Program-made: the position numbers and the translations under genes
Shown here: positions 1 through 5,233 of the stretch, piece by piece
Layout: each line of letters starts with the position of its first letter
Numbering within the stretch: the first letter of the stretch is position 1
Notes under the pieces: generated by a model
Databases searched by the model: none
Seen by the model: the letters and a program-made list of their open reading frames with translations, nothing else
Told to the model about the DNA's origin: nothing
Origin: Kiritimatiellia bacterium
Lineage (GTDB): Bacteria > Verrucomicrobiota > Kiritimatiellia > RFP12 > DVOR01
Direction: 5' to 3'
NCBI GenBank assembly: GCA_900771325.1
Contig: CAAGNN010000134.1
Location: 1 to 7,364 of the forward strand
Length of the DNA: 7,364 nucleotides

Positions 1-162
1 ATGGCACCGCTTAACCTCGAACCCGGGGCGAGGCGAGGGCGAACCCGGGGCGGGTCGAGGGTCAACCCGGGGCGGGTCCACCTCGAACCCGGGGCGGATG
101 GCCTGGCGGAGCAGGCCGATGCACAACGCTTAATGGCACCGCTTAACCTCGAACCCGGGGCG
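1..162. repeat. GC-rich intergenic repeat array, 22-bp period with 66-bp higher-order spacing
   Basis: The 11-mer AACCCGGGGCG starts at 20, 42, 64 and 86, exactly 22 bp apart, and again at 152, which is 3 x 22 bp further on. A longer 17-mer, ACCTCGAACCCGGGGCG, occurs exactly at 14-30, 80-96 and 146-162, giving a 66-bp step. The 30 bp at 1-30 are repeated perfectly at 133-162. Each core contains the palindrome CCCGGG. The array is open at the window's left edge, so its full extent is unknown. A reading frame runs through it (1-234), but a 22-bp unit changes frame at every copy, which argues against a coding repeat. Its function is unknown; it resembles a dispersed intergenic or minisatellite-type repeat. 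Confidence 0.85.
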
Positions 163-180
163 GTTTATCGGAGGCCGAAG

Positions 181-205
181 CCCCCGCATCCCCTCCCCTA
201 CCCCC
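181..205 (-). other. Predicted G-quadruplex motif (minus strand)
   Basis: The plus strand has four C-runs of 5, 4, 4 and 5 bases (181-185, 190-193, 195-198, 201-205) separated by only 4, 1 and 2 bases. The minus strand therefore carries four G-runs of at least four with very short loops, which meets the usual G-quadruplex pattern comfortably. It lies about 95 bp upstream of the ddl promoter. The motif is directly visible; that it folds or acts in vivo is inference. Confidence 0.7.
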
Positions 206-222
206 TCCGTCGCGGAACGCGC

Positions 223-250
223 GCTAACCGCTAACAGCTAACCGCTAGCC
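223..250 (+). repeat. Heptanucleotide tandem repeat, GCTAACC x4
   Basis: Four contiguous 7-bp units are present: GCTAACC, GCTAACA, GCTAACC and GCTAGCC. They are followed by GC-rich sequence (254-268) in which GCGAGC occurs twice. The repeat sits between the C-rich tract and the ddl promoter. Short tandem repeats of this kind can change copy number by slippage. No function can be assigned from sequence. Confidence 0.75.
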
Positions 251-276
251 GCTGCGAGCGAAGCGAGCACAGGCGC

Positions 277-306
277 TCGGCACGATGCGCAGGATTGTGA
301 TACAAT
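277..306 (+). promoter_or_regulatory. Probable sigma-70-type promoter with extended -10, upstream of ddl
   Basis: TACAAT at 301-306 matches the -10 consensus at five of six positions. It is preceded by TGA at 298-300, giving an extended -10 (TGATACAAT). A weak -35, TCGGCA at 277-282, lies 18 bp upstream and matches four of six. The predicted start of transcription is near 312-314, leaving a leader of only about 20-25 nt that contains an AAGGA ribosome binding site at 324-328. The AT-rich patch stands out in otherwise GC-rich DNA. No other promoter is evident further down, so this may drive the whole operon together with any read-through from upstream. Confidence 0.55.
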
Positions 307-335
307 AGCGGGCGTTTGATGGCAAGGATTGTGCA

Positions 336-1232
336 ATGAAGCGACGAGTTGCAGTGGTTATGGGCGGAACGTCCCATGAGGCAGAGATTTCCCTGAAGTC
401 GGGGGCGGCGGTTTCCGCGGCGCTCCGGGAGGCGGGGTATGACGTGGTCGAGGCGCGGCTGACGCAGGATAGCGCTGACGAAGTGCCGCGCGATGTCGAG
501 GCGGTCTTCATTGCGTTGCACGGCGGCTATGGCGAGGGGGGTGGCATTCAGGCAGCCTTGGACGCGCTCAAGCTGCCCTACACCGGCCCGGGCGCGCGCA
601 CGAGCGCGCTGTGTATGGATAAGGTGGCCACGAAGGAGGTCCTGGCGAAGGCGGGGCTTGCGGTGCCGAAGGGGTGCGTTTTGACGGCGGCGGAGGCGGA
701 GAAGCCGTGTCCGTTGCCGTTGCCGGCGGTGGTCAAGCCGCCGCGCGATGGGTCGAGCGTCGGCCTCTCAAAGGTGACCGAGCCGGGACAGTGGGCCGAG
801 GCGGTTCGCCTGGCCTGCACGCAGGATGCGCAGGGGGAGGCGTTGGCGGAAGTTTACATTCCCGGGCGCGAGTGGGCGGTGGGGGTGGTCAATGGCCAGG
901 CGCTGCCGGTCTTGGAGATCCAGGCGCCGAATGGATGGTATGACTTCCACGCGAAGTATGCAGCCGGCGTCTCCAAGCACGTCTATCCGCCGGAGGATGC
1001 GCTGACGGAGAAGGTGCAGCGTTTGGCCGAGGCGGCGTATGCGGCCACGGCGTGCCGGGGGGCGGTGCGGATTGACTTCCGCGTCACGCCCGAGGGCGAA
1101 GCCTATATTCTGGAGATCAACACCGCGCCGGGGTGCACGGCCACGAGTCTGTTGCCCGATGCAGCGGCGCGGGCGGGGAAGCCCTTTGCGCAGCTGTGCG
1201 CGGAGTTGATCGAGGGGGCGCAGTGCGATTGA
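336..1232 (+). CDS. ddl: D-alanine--D-alanine ligase
   Basis: This cytoplasmic ATP-grasp enzyme joins two D-alanines using ATP, giving the dipeptide that MurF adds to the peptidoglycan precursor. The 298 residues match the family length of about 300-310. Visible signatures are the N-terminal MGGTSHEAEISLKSG (9-23) with Glu15, the LHGGYGEGGGIQAAL block (61-75) and CMDKVATK (93-100). The ATP-binding KPPRDGSSVG (134-143) and the omega-loop AKY (206-208) follow. The C-terminal metal site has Asp247 in RIDF, and Glu260 and Asn262 in LEINTAPG. Glu15, a Ser in GSS and Tyr208 correspond to the E. coli DdlB active-site triad Glu15, Ser150 and Tyr216. The ATG is supported by AAGGA seven bases upstream. 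It is the first gene of the visible operon, with ftsQ 12 nt downstream. Its codons end in G far more often than those of later genes. The A or B paralogue type cannot be decided, though context suggests DdlB. Confidence 0.95.
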   Translation: MKRRVAVVMGGTSHEAEISLKSGAAVSAALREAGYDVVEARLTQDSADEVPRDVEAVFIALHGGYGEGGGIQAALDALKLPYTGPGARTSALCMDKVATKEVLAKAGLAVPKGCVLTAAEAEKPCPLPLPAVVKPPRDGSSVGLSKVTEPGQWAEAVRLACTQDAQGEALAEVYIPGREWAVGVVNGQALPVLEIQAPNGWYDFHAKYAAGVSKHVYPPEDALTEKVQRLAEAAYAATACRGAVRIDFRVTPEGEAYILEINTAPGCTATSLLPDAAARAGKPFAQLCAELIEGAQCD

Positions 1233-1244
1233 GGCTGGGACGGT

Positions 1245-2120
1245 ATGGACGATAAGTTGGGACTGGGAACCATGTTGCCGGCAGCGACCAAGGGCCGACG
1301 CAAAAAGGCTTCGCCGGCGCGCGAGCGCCTGGAGCGGATGCTGGCGGCCACGGTGCCCTTCCTGGGGCGTTATGGCTTCTATATCGGCCTGGTCTTCTGC
1401 CTGGGGTGGGGCTTTTTCTTCTTCAAGGCGCACTACTACCGGCAGAATGCGGCCTTCACGATCCACCCGCGCGAGATTGTGGTGCACGGCAACTCGGTGC
1501 TCTCGCGGGAGTATCTGCTGGACCTCTTTGGGCTCACCAAGCCGGTCAACGGCTTTGCGTTGGTGAAGTCGGACATCGTTCGGCGGTTGCAGACGCAGAT
1601 GCCGCTGATTAAGCAGGTGCAGATGACCTACGAGCCGGGCAAGGGCCTGGAGGTGTGGGTGGAAGAGCGCACGCCGATTGCGCGCCTGGCCAACGGTCAG
1701 CTGCCCCTGGCGGTGGACGAAGAGGGGATCTTCTTCACCTACCCCAACTCGCGCGAAGGCTATCCGGAGATTAGCGGCTTCGACCTGCCCGAGGAGATCG
1801 AGCCCGGGATGCGCTTGCAGGAGAACCTCAAGTGTATGCTCCACCTCATTGGGGCCACTGCCGAGCCGGCCTATCGGCTGCCCAGCCGTATCCGGCGCAT
1901 CACCCTCCTGGGCTCGCACCCCGATGATGGGCTGCTCCTCTCGCTCTACGACGGGCGTAAGATTGAGATTGCGTGGGATGGGATGAGCGACGAGACCGGC
2001 TTCTCGGATGGGATGCTCAAGCGTCTGGAGCAGTTGGCCAAGCTCTTGCGCGACCCGCTCCTCAGTGGCAAACGCCACTTCAACGCGATGGCCGAAGGCC
2101 GTATCGCCGTCTCGGATTAA
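1245..2120 (+). CDS. ftsQ: Cell division protein FtsQ (POTRA-domain divisome protein)
   Basis: FtsQ is a bitopic inner-membrane protein that, with FtsB and FtsL, connects the cytoplasmic ring to septal peptidoglycan synthesis. The 291-residue product has a basic cytoplasmic tail (KGRRKK at 16-21) and one aromatic transmembrane helix at about 44-60. A POTRA domain spans about 71-142, from FTIHPREIVVHGNSVLS to LEVWVEERTPIARL. A beta domain follows, beginning near LPLAVDEEGIFF (153-164), and the protein ends in FNAMAEGRIAVSD. The sequence is diverged, but topology, length and position between ddl and ftsA make the assignment firm. The ATG is 12 nt after the ddl stop, with GAGG at 1231-1234 and GGGA at 1237-1240 as possible ribosome sites. 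An in-frame ATG at 1272 is a less likely alternative start. Confidence 0.9.
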   Translation: MDDKLGLGTMLPAATKGRRKKASPARERLERMLAATVPFLGRYGFYIGLVFCLGWGFFFFKAHYYRQNAAFTIHPREIVVHGNSVLSREYLLDLFGLTKPVNGFALVKSDIVRRLQTQMPLIKQVQMTYEPGKGLEVWVEERTPIARLANGQLPLAVDEEGIFFTYPNSREGYPEISGFDLPEEIEPGMRLQENLKCMLHLIGATAEPAYRLPSRIRRITLLGSHPDDGLLLSLYDGRKIEIAWDGMSDETGFSDGMLKRLEQLAKLLRDPLLSGKRHFNAMAEGRIAVSD

Positions 2121-2124
2121 AGGA
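2121..2124 (+). promoter_or_regulatory. Ribosome binding site that fixes the ftsA start
   Basis: AGGA, within AAAGGAA directly after the ftsQ stop, lies seven bases before the ATG at 2132. It supports that ATG over the open upstream in-frame extension, which would overlap ftsQ by more than 140 bp. Confidence 0.7.
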
Positions 2125-2131
2125 ATTGCCG

Positions 2132-3328
2132 ATGAAGACCTACCTTGGAGCCCTGGACATCGGAACGCAGACCACGCGCCTCGTGGCCGGAGAGTATGCC
2201 GATGGCAATCTGGCGGTGGAAGCCTGCCTGGAGGCGCAGACCACCGGCGTGAAGAAGGGCGTCATTCGCGACCTGGATGAGGTGAGCAAGAGTATTCGCA
2301 ACCTCGGGCGCGAGATGAAGGAGCGCTACCATATCGAGCTCTACGATGTGAGCGTCAGCTTCTCGGCCGGTGCCATCAAGGACATCGCGCGCACCGGGCG
2401 CAAATCCCTCCTGGCCGGCCACCCCATCGAGCGCGCCGACGTGGAGGATGCCGAGCAAAACGCCGGGTCGCTCGAGTCGCCCGATGCCGCCGAGCGCGTC
2501 CTCCAGCGCTTCCAGCAGCGCTACGAAGTCAACGGCCAGCCGGTCAACAACCCCATCGGGATGAGCGGCACGGACTTGGTGGCCAACGTGCTGGAGCTGA
2601 CCGCGCCCAGCGCCGCCGTCGAGGCCGTCTATGCCGCCGTCCAGCGCGCCGGGATGCGCGTGGCGGACCTCACCTTCTCTGCCCTGGCCGCCGCAATGGC
2701 CGTGCTCGACCGAAAGGCCCGCGAGAGCGGCACCATTGTCATTGACTTCGGGGCCGGCACGGTGGATGTCATCGCCTTCTGCAATGGCGTGGTGGCCGCA
2801 GCCGTCACCCTGGGCGTGGGTGGCTTCCACCTGACCAACGATCTCGCCCTGGCCTTCAACGTCTCCCAAGCCCAAGCCGAGGAGATGAAGCTCGAGCGCG
2901 GCGCGGCGATGATCCAGCCCGACATCGCCCACGAACGCTACGCCGTGGCCACCAAGTTCGCCACCGCCAACCGCTCCTTCTCCGTCCACGCCATCCAGAC
3001 GGTGCTGACCGAACGGGTGGATGAAACGCTGAGCATTGTGCGCAACCAGCTCGTCGAGCGGGGCGTGTTGCCGCACGTCCATCAGGTGGTGCTCACCGGC
3101 GGCACGGCGGGGTTGCCGCTGATTACCGAGCGCGTCTCGGCCATCTTCTCGCTGCCATGCGTCCTAGGCGTGCCCTCGGGCTTCGCGCAGCTGCCCAAGG
3201 AGATGACCAACGCGCCCTACCGTCAGGCCACGGTGCTCGGGCTGCTCAAATGGCGGCAGATGCTCCTGGCGCAGGCCGCGCCAAGCCAGTCGCTCTTCGC
3301 GCGCTTCAAGTCCTTCTTGCGAGGCTAA
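2132..3328 (+). CDS. ftsA: Cell division protein FtsA
   Basis: FtsA is an actin-like ATPase that tethers FtsZ filaments to the inner membrane and recruits later divisome proteins. The 398 residues carry the phosphate-1 motif LDIGTQTTRLVAGE (8-21). The FtsA-specific 1C region includes GVKKGVIRDLDEVSKSI (39-55) and DVSVSFSAGAIKDIARTG (72-89). NNPIGMSG (139-146) is followed by phosphate-2 VIDFGAGTVDV (203-213), where Ala replaces the second Gly of the common GGGT. VGGFHLTNDLA (229-239) and the adenosine motif VVLTGGTAGLPLI (319-331) complete the core. The C-terminus SQSLFARFKSFLRG (385-398) is a textbook amphipathic membrane-targeting helix. The ATP site looks intact, in contrast to the altered nucleotide site of the neighbouring FtsZ. 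The start is set by AGGA at 2121. ftsZ begins 3 nt after the stop, so the two are probably translationally coupled. Confidence 0.95.
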   Translation: MKTYLGALDIGTQTTRLVAGEYADGNLAVEACLEAQTTGVKKGVIRDLDEVSKSIRNLGREMKERYHIELYDVSVSFSAGAIKDIARTGRKSLLAGHPIERADVEDAEQNAGSLESPDAAERVLQRFQQRYEVNGQPVNNPIGMSGTDLVANVLELTAPSAAVEAVYAAVQRAGMRVADLTFSALAAAMAVLDRKARESGTIVIDFGAGTVDVIAFCNGVVAAAVTLGVGGFHLTNDLALAFNVSQAQAEEMKLERGAAMIQPDIAHERYAVATKFATANRSFSVHAIQTVLTERVDETLSIVRNQLVERGVLPHVHQVVLTGGTAGLPLITERVSAIFSLPCVLGVPSGFAQLPKEMTNAPYRQATVLGLLKWRQMLLAQAAPSQSLFARFKSFLRG

Positions 3329-3331
3329 GAG

Positions 3332-4483
3332 ATGAAAGTCGAAGACCTCCTCTTTATCGCCGTGGGCGGGGCGGCCGCCACCATCGCCCGGCAGATTGCC
3401 GAAGATGCCCCCGCGCCGATGCGCACCCTCATCTTAGATACCGACGATGCCGTGCTGCAGACGCTAACGCCCGCCGCCGGGCTCTCGGCGACCATCTTCG
3501 GCGCCAAGCGCCTGGCCGGGCGTGGCACGGGCGGAGACCGCTCGCTCGGCTCCGGTGCCTTGCGCGACGATGCGGCCCTGGTGCTCTCGCAGATTGGCAC
3601 GCCGCGCCTGGCCATCGTGCTCACCTGTTGCGGCGGGGGCACCTCCGGGGCCGTGCCTTGCCTGTTGGAGATGCTGCGCAATCAGGGCGTGGCCACGATG
3701 ACCTTTGCCACCGAGCCCTTCGCCTTCGAGGGAGCCGACCGCCGGCAGTGCGCCACCGTCATGCTCAACGCCATTGCCTCGGCCTCGGATGCCTTTGCGC
3801 GCGTCCCGCTCGATTCGCTCCTCTCCGAGGCGCAGCTCTCGCGTCCGGCAGACGAAGCCTTCCGCGCGGTGGCGCAGCGTCTGGCCGCGGGCATCACGCT
3901 CTTTGGATCGCTCCTGGCCCACCCGGCCTTCATCGCCTTTGACATCGAGCGCTTCCTCCGGCTGCTCTCGGGCAGCTCCGGGAGCGGACTGCCGTGCACC
4001 TTCGCCGACATCACTTGCTCGGGCGCAGACCGGGCCGAGGTGGCCTTGCAGGCGCTCCTCTCCAGTCCGCGCTTCCGCCCGGAGGGGGTCGACCGCCTGG
4101 CCAACGCCACCCAAGTGCTGGTGGGGGTCCTGGCGGGGGATGACCTGCGCCTGTGCGAACTGGGGACCCTGATGGAGGGCGTGCGCGAGCACTGCCGCGA
4201 GGCGCGGGAGGTGCTCCTGGGCACATCGCGTTTGGCCCCGGCCGAGGGCGCGCTCTCGGTGGTGGTCATTGCCTTCTCGCTGCCGGGCGCGGACATTGCC
4301 GAGAAGCCCGAGGTGCTCCTCTCCGAGGGCGGCAAGAAGGCCTCCAAGCGCAAGACCGCCCGCTCCACGCCGCAGCTGGGCGTGGTCAAGGACCGCTTCA
4401 ACGATGTGGAACACACCATCTATCACGGTCAGGACCTCGACGAGCCGACCTATCGCCGCCGGGGCATCCGCCTGAATCGCTGA
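3332..4483 (+). CDS. ftsZ: Divergent FtsZ-family (tubulin-like) cell division protein
   Basis: FtsZ polymerises into the cytokinetic ring. This 383-residue protein occupies the ftsZ position directly after ftsA and aligns by eye along the whole FtsZ fold. LILDTDDAVLQTL (33-45) matches the NTDAQAL region. GRGTGGDRSLG (63-73) matches GLGAGANPEVG. TCCGGGTSGAVP (98-109) matches the tubulin signature GGGTGTG. ATEPFAFEGADR (126-137) matches TKPFSFEGRKR, and PLDSLL (159-164) matches PNDRLL. Key positions are changed: the T1 loop is VGGAAAT (11-17), the signature is GGGTSGA, the guanine-contacting Asn of PND is Leu160, and the T7 catalytic loop NxDFxD reads AFDIER (202-207), so only one acidic residue is clearly kept. 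A basic linker (about 331-350) leads to DEPTYRRRGIRL (370-381), which resembles the FtsA-binding C-terminal peptide (DIPxFLRR type). GAGG at 3321-3324 is the ribosome site. GTPase activity may be weak or lost; it could also be a specialised paralogue. Confidence 0.85.
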   Translation: MKVEDLLFIAVGGAAATIARQIAEDAPAPMRTLILDTDDAVLQTLTPAAGLSATIFGAKRLAGRGTGGDRSLGSGALRDDAALVLSQIGTPRLAIVLTCCGGGTSGAVPCLLEMLRNQGVATMTFATEPFAFEGADRRQCATVMLNAIASASDAFARVPLDSLLSEAQLSRPADEAFRAVAQRLAAGITLFGSLLAHPAFIAFDIERFLRLLSGSSGSGLPCTFADITCSGADRAEVALQALLSSPRFRPEGVDRLANATQVLVGVLAGDDLRLCELGTLMEGVREHCREAREVLLGTSRLAPAEGALSVVVIAFSLPGADIAEKPEVLLSEGGKKASKRKTARSTPQLGVVKDRFNDVEHTIYHGQDLDEPTYRRRGIRLNR

Positions 4484-4501
4484 CGCACCGTGAACGCCCC
4501 T

Positions 4502-4762
4502 ATGCGCCGCCTCCCTCTGCTCTGCCTTCTGCTGGCCGCCCTTGCGAGCGGCTGCCGTCAGGAGGATTGGCGCACCGTGGAACTGCCGCTGCCCGAGGAA
4601 CTCTCCGAACCCGAGGCGCTCGCCGCTATCACCGCGCTCGACCGCCAGACGCCTCCGGAGGTGACGCGCCGCGGCGAGGTGCTCATCATCCGCTACAACA
4701 GCCTGCGCGTGGCCCCGATGAACTTCCGCCACGCCCTCCAAAGTTGCCAGGAGAAGCTATGA
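4502..4762 (+). CDS. Small predicted lipoprotein, function unknown
   Basis: The 86-residue product starts with a lipoprotein signal: two Arg, a Leu/Ala-rich stretch (4-14) and lipobox ASGC, with Cys18 as the expected lipidated residue. It would then be membrane-anchored on the periplasmic side. The mature part (about 68 residues) shows an alternating pattern: strand RTVELPLPE, helix PEALAAITALDRQ, strands around PEVTRRGEVLIIRYN, then helix FRHALQSCQEKL. This recalls the ferredoxin-like fold of heavy-metal-associated domains but lacks their CxxC, so any relationship is speculative. An in-frame GTG at 4490 would add four residues; ATG 4502 gives the more usual compact signal peptide, though neither has a clear Shine-Dalgarno. 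The 3' end overlaps dtd by ATGA, and the dtd ribosome site lies inside this gene. I do not recognise the family. Confidence 0.75.
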   Translation: MRRLPLLCLLLAALASGCRQEDWRTVELPLPEELSEPEALAAITALDRQTPPEVTRRGEVLIIRYNSLRVAPMNFRHALQSCQEKL

Positions 4763-5214
4763 GATTGCTCGTCCAACGTGTCACCGAGGCCTCCGTCACC
4801 GTTGATGGAGAAACCATTTCCGCCTTCCAGGGGCCGGGCCTGCTGGTCCTCTGCGGCGTGGCCCCCGGCGACACCCAGGCGCAGGCCGAGAAGCTCTGCG
4901 CCAAGCTCCTCAAGCTGCGTATCTTTGAGGATGAGCGTGGCGCGATGAACCACTCGGTGCTCGATGTCAACGGCAGTGTCATCCTCGTCTCCCAATTCAC
5001 CCTCTATGCCGACACCGCTTCCGGCAACCGCCCCGGCTTTTCCACTGCCGCGCGGCCGGAGGTGGCCGAACCGCTCTACGACTGGTGCTGCGCCAAGCTG
5101 CGCGAAACCCTCGGCGAGCGCCTGGGAACCGGCCGCTTCGGTGCCGATATGAAAGTCCGCCTGCTCAACGACGGCCCGTGTACCTTCCTCTTGGAAGTGC
5201 CGCCGCAGGCTTAA
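4759..5214 (+). CDS. dtd: D-aminoacyl-tRNA deacylase (DTD)
   Basis: DTD hydrolyses D-amino acids, and glycine mischarged on tRNA-Ala, from tRNA, keeping them out of protein. It acts as a cytoplasmic homodimer. The 151-residue length is typical. Hallmarks are the N-terminal MRLLVQRVTEASVTVDG (1-17), LRIFEDERGAMNHSVLDVNG (53-72), SQFTLYAD (78-85) with the active-site Thr81, GNRPGFSTAA (89-98), TGRFGADMKV (124-133) and NDGPCT (137-142), which holds the Gly-cisPro chirality filter. The start is the ATG of the ATGA overlap with the lipoprotein gene, preceded by AGGAG at 4749-4753; a much longer upstream in-frame extension is antiparallel in meaning to ftsZ and not real. Being in one operon with ddl, which uses D-alanine, is suggestive of shared D-amino-acid housekeeping, but that is inference. 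Confidence 0.96.
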   Translation: MRLLVQRVTEASVTVDGETISAFQGPGLLVLCGVAPGDTQAQAEKLCAKLLKLRIFEDERGAMNHSVLDVNGSVILVSQFTLYADTASGNRPGFSTAARPEVAEPLYDWCCAKLRETLGERLGTGRFGADMKVRLLNDGPCTFLLEVPPQA

Positions 5215-5233
5215 CCCCTTGAAAGAGACCCCT

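Noticed and set aside
14..162. tRNA-like or B-box-like GGGTTCGAGG in the complement of the repeat cores
   Set aside because: The T-loop-like string is there, but the flanking bases do not form a T-arm or an acceptor stem, and no anticodon arm is present. It is most likely a chance feature of the repeat.
1..234. Open frame with repeated LEPGA motifs at the left edge
   Set aside because: It coincides with the DNA repeat array. The 22-bp unit is not a multiple of three, so successive copies fall in different frames. There is no ribosome site that can be seen, and the frame continues through the C-rich and heptamer tracts.
255..279. Hairpin or terminator between the repeats and ddl
   Set aside because: CGAGCG (255-260) can pair with CGCTCG (274-279), but the stem is only 6 bp with a 13-base loop and no T-tract, so it is too weak to call.
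768..2078. Long minus-strand open frames (also 2117-3082, 3464-4741 and 5165-5938)
   Set aside because: They lie opposite well-supported plus-strand genes and show no family motifs. Long antisense frames are common in GC-rich DNA, where stop codons are rare.
1973..2131. Upstream in-frame extension of ftsA
   Set aside because: It would overlap ftsQ by about 150 bp and does not look like an FtsA N-terminus. AGGA supports the ATG at 2132.
4153..4758. Upstream in-frame extension of dtd
   Set aside because: It would overlap ftsZ and the lipoprotein gene in another frame and give low-complexity Arg/Gly/Pro-rich sequence. The ATG at 4759 has AGGAG and the conserved DTD N-terminus.
5215..5233. preQ1 riboswitch before queF
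   Set aside because: preQ1 riboswitches often control queuosine genes, but only 19 nt separate dtd and queF and no stem-loop with an A-rich tail is visible there.
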